In this document: positions 10,106 to 18,039 of the stretch, piece after piece
Layout of the letters: each line of letters opens with the position of its first letter
How positions within the stretch are numbered: the first letter of the stretch is position 1
From: an uncultured Bacteroidales bacterium
GTDB taxonomy: Bacteria; Bacteroidota; Bacteroidia; Bacteroidales; FEN-979
Direction of reading: 5' to 3'
DNA: 32,864 bases
Assembly (NCBI GenBank): GCA_903903985.1
Contig: CAIVAT010000043.1
Span: 1-32,864, forward strand
Notes under the pieces: generated by a model
What the model was told of the DNA's origin: nothing
The model's input: only the letters and a program-made list of their open reading frames with translations
Databases searched by the model: none
Translations under genes and position numbers: made by a program

Positions 10106-13100
10106 CGGAAGGAGCCACAGGCCAATAGCTTGTAGTAGTTCCGCCATAAACATTGAAATTACCGCCATAAATATGAAGGTGTCCATTCAGGTTTACTTTT
10201 CCATCCACATGATGAAGATTGATGGTTCCCCCGGTATACAAATAATAGTCACCACTGATGGCGTCATCCAGCAGGTCGTTGGCAGTAAAGGAGTAGCCGC
10301 CTTCCACAACATTTACACCACCAGAGGTCCAATCGTATGCAGCACAGGTTACATTCCCCAGAATCATCAATTGTCCGGGTACAGCCACCTCGAGGATATT
10401 GAACGTTTCACCAAAACACCGGGCTTCACCACCGGTTAACATGCCGGTAAACACAACCCGTCCGGTACTCTCCTCAAACCCTGAAGGCCCAACCCAATTG
10501 CGCCAGTCATAGCCGGCATAAATGTTATAGGTAGCAGTTGGGGAAGGCCCGTTGTTACAACTCAAAGTACCGGAGCGTATTTCTGGTCCATTATGCAGGA
10601 CCAGATCGCCTGATTTAAGATAACAGGTTCCACCTGGTTTGTTAATTATCAAAGTGGATAGACTGAGGCTGTCGCCAGCAAGATTTTCGATATATTGTGT
10701 GCCTGATCCATTCATTTCCAAATGCAAAGCCCCGCTCACCCGGGCTAAGGGATCCACGATAAAATCCCTTGCACAAAAAATTTCATCACCCGCCAGATCA
10801 GATTTACTTCCATCAAGGAAATGAACATTGCCTGCGCAGGAAATTCTTCCAGGGCTCATTGAAGTGAAAGATAATCCACCGCCATCCTCCACTTCGAAAG
10901 CAGTTGTCCCGGTATTGGTAATGGACAGACTGTGCATTACAAAAAGGATCCCTTCGCGAATTTCGACAGTTCCGCTGCAGGTTGCCGTTCCATTAAAATG
11001 CACGCCAATACTGCTCAGATCCTTTTGAACCCTGACATTGGTATAGGTGTCATTATAAAAGTATTCACTCCAGTAGGTATCGGTTGATCCGGTAAAATAA
11101 AGGTATGAGGCGCCGTTCATGGTAAATTGGCCTTCGCTGGCATCAAAATTCCCGCTTACATAAAACGCACTTCCCGGGCTTTGTGTAAGTACTGCTCCTG
11201 CTGGTACTGTCAAATGGTTGCAATAAGCCGTTCCTGCCCCAATCACCGGGGAATTCGGGGTTCCAGCAGGAATCATCACATCTGTTGAAGAGGTGGGCAC
11301 GTTATAATCATCCCAGTTTTCCGCGGTGTACCAGTTTGAAGAAACCTCACCTGTCCAAAGGCCAGGCGTGGAAGTTATCCAGTCGATCTTGTTCCATTGA
11401 TCACGTTCATAGGCCGGACCAGCATAGGGGCCCGTGGCATCTCTGAAAACTATATGGCCATCTGTAGACCCTTTGTAAACGTTATAGGTTGGGGGCAAAG
11501 TCGGAAAGTTGGCGCCGCGTATGGTAATATCCTGGGTATTTTCTATTACCAGCAAGCTGCCCGCACTGCCATTTGTAAACGTGCAATGGTAAAAGGCATT
11601 CTCAGGATCTATGATTTCTCCTTCAACCATAACACTGCTGCAATATTCGAAGGTTGTGTATTTTGCTGACAGGTGACCACCAAAATGGTTATAAAAGGAA
11701 TAACCACCTGTGGTATGTGTTATCAGGACGCCTTGCGTTGGTGTTCCCATTGTTTGCACAGTCCCACCGTCAGAGGCAATCAGAGCCGTACTGTTGGCCA
11801 TTCTCAATTGCGAGTTGGCACCTAGGATGAAAATTCCATGGTTGATAATTCTGATAACGCCTCCATTCGTTATCACCCTGTTCACGGCACTGAGTGTTCC
11901 TCCTTTGATATAGGTATCTCCGTTGATGGTCATGTTGCCGGCCAGTTGAATGGTGTTGGAAACCCCTTTGTCAATTACCAAACCCATGACAGAACCTGCT
12001 GAAACGGTAAGTTCCGCATCTGCTGAACCATATAATTCCAGTGTTCCGCCGGTGGGATTGAAATCAGACCGGTTGCAAAAAAATCCGCTGGAAGTGCGGA
12101 TAGTACCGCCGGAAATATCCGTTGTTAAAGTATGTGGAACTGAAGTACTGATATTGATCCCCTGGTCCTTGAAATCAAGCGTTCCGCCATCCATGTATAT
12201 GTCTGCATTTGCACCGGATGCCCATTGGCTCGCGCCATTGCCTCCATACACATTAATTGCACTGCCATATTCAACATGCAGGCTGCCATTGACATTCACA
12301 CTCTGGGAAATATCCTGGAGCAGGTTGATGACACCTCCAGATTGAACTTCATAGCCACCAAAAAGGCCGTCATCAGCCAGTTCATTTGCAGTAAAAATAC
12401 CCCCGTTTGCGGCGCTGATACTTCCGGCAGTCCAGTCATAGCTGGCACAGGTAACTTCCGGGCCATTGATCATCAAAAGGCCTGAGGTTTTATTGATTTC
12501 TATCGTATTGAAGTTTTCATTCTGGAGGACGGATTGTATTCCTAAGCCATTAAAAATAACCCGGCTGGTTGCTTCTGTAAAAGCGTCCGGTCCAGCTGTG
12601 TTGTTCCAGCCGCCTCCAACTTTAATGATGTTGCTGCCGGCGTCGAATACGCCGGAAGTTAATTTCATTCCCCCTTTGATATTCAATATGTTGGTGTAGG
12701 TATTGACAATGGTAACCGTGCCTGACTGGTTAAATTCAAGGTTGTTGAAGTAGTCGTTCGAGTTGGGTGTGATCGATTGGGAAGCCCCTTTCAGTATGAC
12801 ATATCCGCCATTGCACTGGAAGACACCGTTGCCAACAATGTTTCCCTTTACAATGATATTCTGACTGCCTGACGAAATAAACTTTGAGTTGATCACGGTT
12901 GTCAGCGATGCATTGACAGTGAGGGGTTGTGTTGACATATCATATAGTTCGATGGCAAACATGCCGGTTTTATTGCTCACAAGATTCCAGAAGGAGCAGT
13001 TGGCTGAATAACTTCTTATGAATTTGTCAGATCCTCCTTTGAAATAAACAGCGCCATTTCCCAATTGTGCATTGGCCCCAACGTTGAAATTCCAATGGCC

Positions 13101-15593
13101 GTATGCATGAATTACACAACTGGCAGTTATGGAAGCAGTTGATCCGCTGTTCCAGGACACATCGCCCTGAACAATGAGCTGGGCGCCGGCATTGTTCATG
13201 GTGAGCAAGCCATTTACGCCCAGATTTCCGTTCACCTGCATGATGGCATTGCGGATGGTCAGTGTTCCGGTGAGGGTCAAGTTGTTGCAGGTGACAGTTC
13301 CGGAACTCAATACCGGCATGTTCACAACCCCTGCAGGTATGGTTACATTGGTAGTACCAATAGGCACGGTAAGATCATCCCAGTTGCCGGTAGTGTTCCA
13401 GTCTGATGAAACAGCACCCGTCCACAACCCCGGTTGGGATGCCGACCAATCGATGCGGTTGTAAGGGTCATTTTCATAAGTTGCACCTGCATAGGCCCCT
13501 GTTGCATCCTTGAATGTAATCCGGCCGGCATCGTTATTCTTCCAGATATTATTAGCGATAGGCGCCGTGGGGAAATTTGCATCGCGGATGGTTATCTCCT
13601 GGGTGTTGCCTATATAAAGGAACCTGTCACCGCCATTTTGAAAAGTACATTGATCAAATGAATTCGCCGGATCAATCGTGGCTGTACTCCAGATATTCAC
13701 GCCATAGTTGTATTCAAAAATAGCATATCTGGCGGAAATGGTTCCATTTACCTGAAATTCGTGAAACGAAGTCGCCCCATTGCGTGTGATTTTCGCATTG
13801 CTTCCAAGTATTCCGATCGCTTTCAGCGTGCCCCCTTCGCTCACGGTCAGGATCTTGCCTCCGGTAAGCTTCAGCTGCGATCCGTTTTCAATCCAAAGGG
13901 TGCCACCGCTGTTAATATTGATATGATCGGCGGTGGATAGCACTTTATTGGTGGCCTTCAATGTTCCGCTTTCGGTGGTCAAAACCCCATTGATGGTGAT
14001 GTTGGTGATCAGGGTCACGGTGTTTGCCGCATCTTTAATTATTTTTAAATTCCTTACGGAGCCTGCGGTAACATCAAGATTTGTATTTGCAGAACCGTAC
14101 AATTCAATGGTTCCCCCTGCCGGATTAAAATCACTGCGGCTGGAATAAAAACCACCCGAAGTACGAATGGTTCCTCCGGAGATGTTGGTGGTTAAAGAAT
14201 AGGTTGCACTGGGATTGATGCTGATTCCGTTATCTTTGAAATCAAGAGTCCCGCCGTTCATGGTGATGGAAGCATTGGCATTGTTGGGCCATTGGCTATA
14301 GCCACTGCCACCGTAAACGTTCATCGTTCCACCCGCTGTATAGGTGAGGCTGCCGCATAAATCAACAGTCTGGTAATTATCCTGGTATAGGTTGATGGTT
14401 CCGCCCGGATTAACGTAATAACCGCCAAACAACCCGTCATCTGCGAGATCAAGCGCTGTGAACGTGCCATTGTTCCCGACATCGACAGCGCCTGCAGACC
14501 AGTCATATTGAGCACAGGTAACGCTGGTGCCGTTCATCCTGAAGGCGCCGCCAAGGCTTTTATTGACATTGAGGTGATAAAAAGTCTCGTTTGAACAGTA
14601 TTGGTGGAAATTGCCTCCGTTGAACACCACCGTGCCGGTACCTTCAATAAAAGCGTCAGGTCCAACGGCATTGGACCAGTTCCCAAACAGGACGATCGTG
14701 TTGCCCAGCGGATCAAATATGCCCGACTGGATCGTAAGGTTGTTGAGAAGCTGAAGGTAATTGTTGATCGTCACCGTTCCACCGCAGTTGATCGTCAGGT
14801 TGTTGAAAAGGTCTCCGGAGTTAACCTGTATCACCTGGGTGCCGGAGCTTTTTTCAAGACTTACGGTGCCGGAGGAAAAGGAAAAATGTCCTGAGTTGTA
14901 AAGATTGTTGCCCAGGATGGTGGTAATGTCAGCCTGGCCAAGCAATGTCGAACCTGTCAGAATGGTCAGTGAAATATTGATTTTCAATGTAGCGGTGGAG
15001 GTGCTGCTGATGGAAACCGTATGTCCGCTGGTTTTATTAATAACTATAAATGAAAAACTGCTGTTGCTGCTTTTACTGATAATTTCGGTGTTGGCGCTTC
15101 CGTTAAAAGTGGCGCCGCAGGAACCCATTGAAACCGCCGAACCAGCAGAGAACTCCCAATTCCCCGATACCTCGATGCTGCCATTCTGGCCTCCCGTCAT
15201 GGAAGATCCCGAAGCCCAGGTGATGTTCACCACGATCAGTTTTGCGGTCGTGGTTGCCGTTCCGCCAATGGTTAATGCGCCGTTGATTGTCGCACTGCCA
15301 GATGCTGTAAGCAACGCATTATTCAGGGTTGTTGCACTGAGGGTCAGTGTTGCGCCTGAGTTAACCGTGAGTGTGTTGCATACCCCATTTGTGCCCGCCA
15401 GCAATGGCTGGTTGGCCGGCACGGAAGGAATAACAACATTCTCTGTCGAAAGGGGGACATGTCCCAGCGACCAGTTGGCTGCAACCGTCCAGGATGTACT
15501 GGCAGACCCATCCCAGGTGTTGGTTTGCGAATAGATATTTTCCGATGCAATAAAAAAGGCAATGATTGCAATAATGATAAAAACATTTTTCAT
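7356..15593 (-). CDS. Giant T9SS-secreted modular beta-helix protein
   Basis: The product is 2745 residues. It has a clear signal peptide (MKNVFIIIAIIAFFIASENIYSQ, cleavage near residue 22) and no catalytic head: the first WDGSASTSWTVAANW module begins directly after it. Three large modules each open with W-x-G-x-(V/A)-SS-x-W...NW...VP...(T/E)-x-V-x-IP (residues ~27, ~724, ~1413). Each carries the blocks TCAxYDW, GGTLDFKD, GGTIRT and GGTxELYG. The first two close with DATGxYAG...IDW. Inside are dozens of short beta-strand repeats (GNW, TFYxLxVxK, LTIxxG), typical of parallel beta-helix surface proteins. Two PKD/Ig-like domains (~2395-2570) and a type A T9SS sorting domain (~2665-2745, YPNPTTGSFTL...GLYFIILK) end it. 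It is likely a very long cell-surface fibre or adhesin-like protein; ligand and function cannot be read from sequence. It is the tandem paralogue of the C39-headed gene downstream. Confidence 0.9.
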   Translation of the reverse strand: MKNVFIIIAIIAFFIASENIYSQTNTWDGSASTSWTVAANWSLGHVPLSTENVVIPSVPANQPLLAGTNGVCNTLTVNSGATLTLSATTLNNALLTASGSATINGALTIGGTATTTAKLIVVNITWASGSSMTGGQNGSIEVSGNWEFSAGSAVSMGSCGATFNGSANTEIISKSSNSSFSFIVINKTSGHTVSISSTSTATLKINISLTILTGSTLLGQADITTILGNNLYNSGHFSFSSGTVSLEKSSGTQVIQVNSGDLFNNLTINCGGTVTINNYLQLLNNLTIQSGIFDPLGNTIVLFGNWSNAVGPDAFIEGTGTVVFNGGNFHQYCSNETFYHLNVNKSLGGAFRMNGTSVTCAQYDWSAGAVDVGNNGTFTALDLADDGLFGGYYVNPGGTINLYQDNYQTVDLCGSLTYTAGGTMNVYGGSGYSQWPNNANASITMNGGTLDFKDNGISINPSATYSLTTNISGGTIRTSGGFYSSRSDFNPAGGTIELYGSANTNLDVTAGSVRNLKIIKDAANTVTLITNITINGVLTTESGTLKATNKVLSTADHININSGGTLWIENGSQLKLTGGKILTVSEGGTLKAIGILGSNAKITRNGATSFHEFQVNGTISARYAIFEYNYGVNIWSTATIDPANSFDQCTFQNGGDRFLYIGNTQEITIRDANFPTAPIANNIWKNNDAGRITFKDATGAYAGATYENDPYNRIDWSASQPGLWTGAVSSDWNTTGNWDDLTVPIGTTNVTIPAGVVNMPVLSSGTVTCNNLTLTGTLTIRNAIMQVNGNLGVNGLLTMNNAGAQLIVQGDVSWNSGSTASITASCVIHAYGHWNFNVGANAQLGNGAVYFKGGSDKFIRSYSANCSFWNLVSNKTGMFAIELYDMSTQPLTVNASLTTVINSKFISSGSQNIIVKGNIVGNGVFQCNGGYVILKGASQSITPNSNDYFNNLEFNQSGTVTIVNTYTNILNIKGGMKLTSGVFDAGSNIIKVGGGWNNTAGPDAFTEATSRVIFNGLGIQSVLQNENFNTIEINKTSGLLMINGPEVTCASYDWTAGSISAANGGIFTANELADDGLFGGYEVQSGGVINLLQDISQSVNVNGSLHVEYGSAINVYGGNGASQWASGANADIYMDGGTLDFKDQGINISTSVPHTLTTDISGGTIRTSSGFFCNRSDFNPTGGTLELYGSADAELTVSAGSVMGLVIDKGVSNTIQLAGNMTINGDTYIKGGTLSAVNRVITNGGVIRIINHGIFILGANSQLRMANSTALIASDGGTVQTMGTPTQGVLITHTTGGYSFYNHFGGHLSAKYTTFEYCSSVMVEGEIIDPENAFYHCTFTNGSAGSLLVIENTQDITIRGANFPTLPPTYNVYKGSTDGHIVFRDATGPYAGPAYERDQWNKIDWITSTPGLWTGEVSSNWYTAENWDDYNVPTSSTDVMIPAGTPNSPVIGAGTAYCNHLTVPAGAVLTQSPGSAFYVSGNFDASEGQFTMNGASYLYFTGSTDTYWSEYFYNDTYTNVRVQKDLSSIGVHFNGTATCSGTVEIREGILFVMHSLSITNTGTTAFEVEDGGGLSFTSMSPGRISCAGNVHFLDGSKSDLAGDEIFCARDFIVDPLARVSGALHLEMNGSGTQYIENLAGDSLSLSTLIINKPGGTCYLKSGDLVLHNGPEIRSGTLSCNNGPSPTATYNIYAGYDWRNWVGPSGFEESTGRVVFTGMLTGGEARCFGETFNILEVAVPGQLMILGNVTCAAYDWTSGGVNVVEGGYSFTANDLLDDAISGDYYLYTGGTINLHHVDGKVNLNGHLHIYGGNFNVYGGTTTSYWPVAPSGGIEMSGGTLDFKDVGIIVWDGTAAPLTENITGGTIRTPGIFITDRPGFTPSGGTLELYGPTDANLQTHNGSYVHNVVINKSATDQPLSGMISYRYDTEIKGDLTIQNGIFSAWAGATLNISGNWNNLAGPSAYEEGTGKVVFKGTDNAGILTPETFYNLDLAKTNPLHDDLTLMQDVTVTNDLSISDGTLKMNAPANLAVSGNLSISLNSGLNATGEYGPQVFVGKDWINTNTVYDDEIGFNPGNSSQVIFNGTTDQCLTTSCPQEDFANLKIDKSSGQFRPNSNIFCNSNMVIQNGSWEDNVSATLHHTFLGNFTVQPTGAFFNAFALNTVEFAGNLNANLRYSSNTGCFHHLLINKTTGSSVTQFGNANCLFGGNLTIENGTYNVNGNTLWVDGDVAINDFGNFSLPSASLLVLANNKNLNVNSGGKLEIAGTSGSNAMIRADVSTARYGLNVNSGGTIAAEYGIFKNTGSNGIYVRPGSTVDPAHAFNGCTFQDGAAGGSLLVLNNNQFLTIRNAVFPANTWNGSSNVSKILNIGHAFFVDFSGAFSGEDFDNDVNNLVDWVPTLMAEVSAAPETVCAGSEVQLNVVAAGGYPGYSYAWSPAESLSNPLIYNPVATPDFTTNYAVTVTDMLGTTTTGNVTVTVHPNLPASISIAASANPSPPGSSVTFTATPTNGGNAPSYQWKVNGSDVGQDLATYSYNPLYGDQVACVLTSNAPCVSVNPAPSNTITMIMVPAYITASGDVLEGTDTCFNAYGTITVPVQPGTFTIHEGGSAIFIAGSRIKFLPGASVLPGGYMHAWITLTNEYCGSQPPAMVAVVAGTEIPVVRVPASHLFTVYPNPTTGSFTLSHKGNDLSGEIKVVVSGTLGNKILSSSFSGEIRQQFDLSDQPPGLYFIILKTTDHFETLKLILNR
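8405..15515 (-). repeat. Three tandem long modules inside the giant beta-helix gene
   Basis: The first Trp codons of the module-opening motif lie at 15513-15515 (NTWDG), 13422-13424 (GLWTGAVSSDWN) and 11355-11357 (GLWTGEVSSNWY). The spacings are 2091 and 2067 bp (697 and 689 residues). The third module runs to about 8405 and is longer (~980 residues). The shared internal order TCAxYDW, LxDDxxxGxY, NVYGG, GGTLDFKD, GGTIRT shows duplication of a whole long unit rather than only short strand repeats. Confidence 0.8.
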
Positions 15594-15605
15594 GATCGTT
15601 GGTTT

Positions 15606-15773
15606 TTAGTTATATGGTTTTGATGATTCACACGATTTTGCTTTGGTCACATGTTGCCGTATCTCCTCCTCCTGCAACGCGGCAATTAACTTTTTCAATG
15701 CATCATTCTCCGCTTTCCTATCTTTCAGCATATCCTTAATCTCCTGCTCGACGCTTTTTCTTTTCTCTTTCAT
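15606..15773 (-). CDS. Small charged coiled-coil protein, unknown function
   Basis: This is an ORF of 55 codons starting MKEKRKSVEQEIKDML. It is rich in Lys and Glu and continues as a heptad-like helix (LKKLIAALQEEEI), so a coiled coil is likely. Its stop is only 12 bp before the start of the giant beta-helix gene on the same strand, which suggests co-transcription. In-frame ATGs also exist at 15794 (62 residues) and 15875 (89 residues). The longest form would add a hydrophobic, possibly membrane-spanning N-terminus (FYLIVSILYEP...VVLLCMFY). I chose the ATG at 15773 because the charged segment starts there, but no ribosome-binding site decides it. I do not recognise a family. It could also be a decayed fragment of a larger coiled-coil protein. 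Confidence 0.4.
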   Translation of the reverse strand: MKEKRKSVEQEIKDMLKDRKAENDALKKLIAALQEEEIRQHVTKAKSCESSKPYN

Positions 15774-15962
15774 TTCGGAGGCATTGTAAAACATGCACAA
15801 GAGTACAACCTGTGAAATCAGATTGCAAGAAACAGGTTCATACAATATTGATACAATAAGATAAAAAATGGTCACATTTGTGATACAAAAATTGTATACT
15901 ACTCTTATTCAGCAATATATAAATATCAGATCAAAGGTGTGGATAGGGTATTGAGAGGGTGA
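15774..15962 (-). promoter_or_regulatory. Upstream region of the giant-protein cluster with overlapping inverted repeats
   Basis: This AT-rich gap lies between the regulator gene and the small ORF. It contains TCACA-TT-TGTGA (15872-15883), which overlaps ATACAA-AAA-TTGTAT (15883-15897). Both are perfect inverted repeats and could bind dimeric proteins. On the minus strand a TTTG at 15887-15890 within this pair is followed 22 bp later by TATCTTAT, a weak -7 match. The regulator encoded immediately upstream is a natural candidate ligand, but that is inference. Confidence 0.3.
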
Positions 15963-17879
15963 TCAGAGGTTAATCAGGAAATTGATCAGGTTTTCCTCGC
16001 TGTTGGCAAGGTTCATCTTACGGCGCAAACGGGTACGTGCTACGTTGATGCTGTGTACACTCTGATGGGTAATGGAGGCGATGTCCTTGGTAGTCATGTT
16101 CAGTCTTAAAAAAGCGCAAAGCTTTTTTTCATTGGGTGTAAGGTCAGGGAATGTTTCATACAGCCTGTCATAAAAATCTTTGTGAACCTGTGTGAAACGT
16201 ACTTCAAATTCATTCCAACTTTTATCCCGTTCGATATTCCTTAAATTGCGGAGAACAGTCTGAAATCCTTCGATGGATTCGCCTTTGTCAATGGCATTTT
16301 CAATTCCTACGACCATCTCAGACAAGGTTTCGTTATTCTGGATGATCGACATTGCCTTGCAGGTCAGCTCCTTGTTTTTCAACTCAATGTCCAACTGGTA
16401 CCGGATTGCCGCTTGTTCAGCAATGTCCTGAGCCTGCCGGGAATTTTTTGCCCTGAGCCTGTAAATAAATAAAAAGGCAAGCAGGATCAGGACCAGGCTG
16501 ATCAGGACCACGCCCAGGATGATGTTCCGGTTTTGCTTTTGCCTGGCCTCATTTTTTAGCCGTTCGTTTTCCAGACTCATTTTTTCATTTTCAAACTTCG
16601 CCTGGAATTCTGCCAGTTTTGCATTGCTCTGGTTTGTGAAGACAGAATCCTTGATGATCATCAATTGTTTGAATGCCGACAGCGCTTCAGGATAGTAGTT
16701 CATCTTTTCATACACGGAGGCAAGTGTTTCAAAATTGCTCATCTGTAATGGTTTCAGGTTGGCGGCCATAGCATGTTCCTGGCTCATTTTCAAATGAACG
16801 ACGGCCCTTGAATAGTCCTTTATGGCAAGGAAATACTTGCCAAAACTGTTATGCAAACGTGCAAGCTCATCAGGAATATCCATGCTGGTCAGTATAGGAA
16901 GCGCTTGATTCAGGAAAGAATAGCTTTGTTCATATTCCCCCATAGCCAGATAGGTGCTGCCGATATAAGCCAGTCGCTTCCCAACCTTTACAGAGTCTCC
17001 CAGTCCTCTTTCGATAACAAGTGCCTGTTGCAGGTAGGAAAGGGCCTCGGGATATTTTTTCCAGGCCTTGTAAACAGTGCCCAGGTTGTTCAGCCTGACA
17101 GCTATCCTCGCCTTGTTGTTTGCTTTTTGTTCGATTACCAGTGCTTCCTGGTAATAATGGACTGCAAGTTCAAACTTACCCCATAGTTCATAGACTTTTC
17201 CTATGTTGTTTAAATCGATGGATATCTGGTCGTCCCTGGAAGTCCGGCGATCAATTTCCATAGCCCGTTGGAATTGATCAATCGATTTTCCAAAATCCCC
17301 CCATTCAACATAAATAGTCCCGATATTGTTGTAATTACTTGCAATTTCTTCTTCATTCCCGGTTTTTTTCGCCAGTTCCAGCGCTTTATCAAAAAATTCC
17401 AGTGCATGATTATAATCATTTTGCATGAGATAGCAATACCCGATATCCCCTAACCGGTTTATATACTCGTTTGTTTCATCACCGCCGGAGTGTTTTTCCA
17501 CCTCGGCAGACCAGGTGTAATACCGGATTGCTTCCCTGAACTCATTTACATTGAACGATATGTCGGCAAGTAATTTCAGAGAATAGGCCTCCTCCTTCCT
17601 GAAACCCTCTGAACGGGCAATTTCCAATGCAGTGTTTGCATAGCCGGTAGCCTTGGCTGTGGAGTCCTCTGAATAAATTTCTGCAAGTTTGTTCAGCAGG
17701 GTCACTCTGGTTTTTCCCTTAGAACCGGGGAGAAGCCTCATGAGGCTGTCTGCAGCAGTATTTACAGGGGTGGCTGGGACCGACCAGAGAAGCAGCATGA
17801 CCAGTATCAAAAGGAACCTACTACCGGTCAAGAGGTTCATCCTTCTTACAAACAGGGGGATCAGGTTTGTATGAGCCAT
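15963..17879 (-). CDS. TPR sensor/regulator with transmembrane helix and C-terminal LuxR-like HTH
   Basis: The product is 638 residues. A hydrophobic N-terminal segment (FLLILVMLLLWSV) acts as signal peptide or anchor. About seven or eight TPR motifs of the 40-residue kind fill ~75-420 (for example NNIGTIYVEWGDFGKSIDQF, NNLGTVYKAWKKYPEALSYL). A coiled-coil segment (~425-450), one strong transmembrane helix (~452-475) and a linker helix follow. The C-terminal HTH (~580-625, LTPNEKKLCAFL...TTKDIA...SVHSINVARTRLRRKM) resembles the LuxR/GerE type. The layout implies a periplasmic TPR sensor that passes a signal to a cytoplasmic DNA-binding domain, an architecture known from Bacteroidota. A start at 17840 (MNLLTGSRFLL...) would give a tidier signal peptide. 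The 17879 start is kept because it is the first ATG after the promoter candidate. It lies directly upstream of the giant T9SS genes and may control them. Confidence 0.85.
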   Translation of the reverse strand: MAHTNLIPLFVRRMNLLTGSRFLLILVMLLLWSVPATPVNTAADSLMRLLPGSKGKTRVTLLNKLAEIYSEDSTAKATGYANTALEIARSEGFRKEEAYSLKLLADISFNVNEFREAIRYYTWSAEVEKHSGGDETNEYINRLGDIGYCYLMQNDYNHALEFFDKALELAKKTGNEEEIASNYNNIGTIYVEWGDFGKSIDQFQRAMEIDRRTSRDDQISIDLNNIGKVYELWGKFELAVHYYQEALVIEQKANNKARIAVRLNNLGTVYKAWKKYPEALSYLQQALVIERGLGDSVKVGKRLAYIGSTYLAMGEYEQSYSFLNQALPILTSMDIPDELARLHNSFGKYFLAIKDYSRAVVHLKMSQEHAMAANLKPLQMSNFETLASVYEKMNYYPEALSAFKQLMIIKDSVFTNQSNAKLAEFQAKFENEKMSLENERLKNEARQKQNRNIILGVVLISLVLILLAFLFIYRLRAKNSRQAQDIAEQAAIRYQLDIELKNKELTCKAMSIIQNNETLSEMVVGIENAIDKGESIEGFQTVLRNLRNIERDKSWNEFEVRFTQVHKDFYDRLYETFPDLTPNEKKLCAFLRLNMTTKDIASITHQSVHSINVARTRLRRKMNLANSEENLINFLINL

Positions 17880-17914
17880 GGTAGGAAAACTAGTCTGTGT
17901 AACCTTTTCACTGG

Positions 17915-17945
17915 TAAAGATAGATTTTTTTTTAAAATCATCAAA
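17915..17945 (-). promoter_or_regulatory. Promoter candidate of the TPR-HTH regulator
   Basis: On the minus strand TTTG (17942-17945), a 19-bp spacer and TATCTTTA (17915-17922) match the Bacteroidota -33/-7 consensus with a single mismatch in the last base. The expected transcript start near 17908 leaves about 30 nt before the ATG at 17879. The spacer contains a run of nine A. Confidence 0.5.
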
Positions 17946-17960
17946 AAAAACTGAAATTTG
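17930..17960 (+). promoter_or_regulatory. Weak promoter candidate of the LeuCD-type hydro-lyase gene
   Basis: TTTT (17930-17933), a 19-bp spacer and GAAATTTG (17953-17960) approximate TTTG-N19-TAnnTTTG, with one mismatch in each box. It overlaps the promoter candidate of the divergent regulator gene, so the two could compete. The leader would be about 70 nt. The rest of the 160-bp gap shows nothing clear. Confidence 0.25.
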
Positions 17961-18039
17961 CAGAAGGGTCAGAAATGATCAACTCAATTACATGCCGTGA
18001 CGATAATTCAATCATTCCTTCATTCATAAATTCATCAAC

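Noticed and set aside
14905..15534. Plus-strand ORF of 209 codons opposite the giant beta-helix gene
   Set aside because: Shadow of the signal-peptide end and first module of the real gene; Val/Pro/Leu-rich pseudo-sequence without domains.
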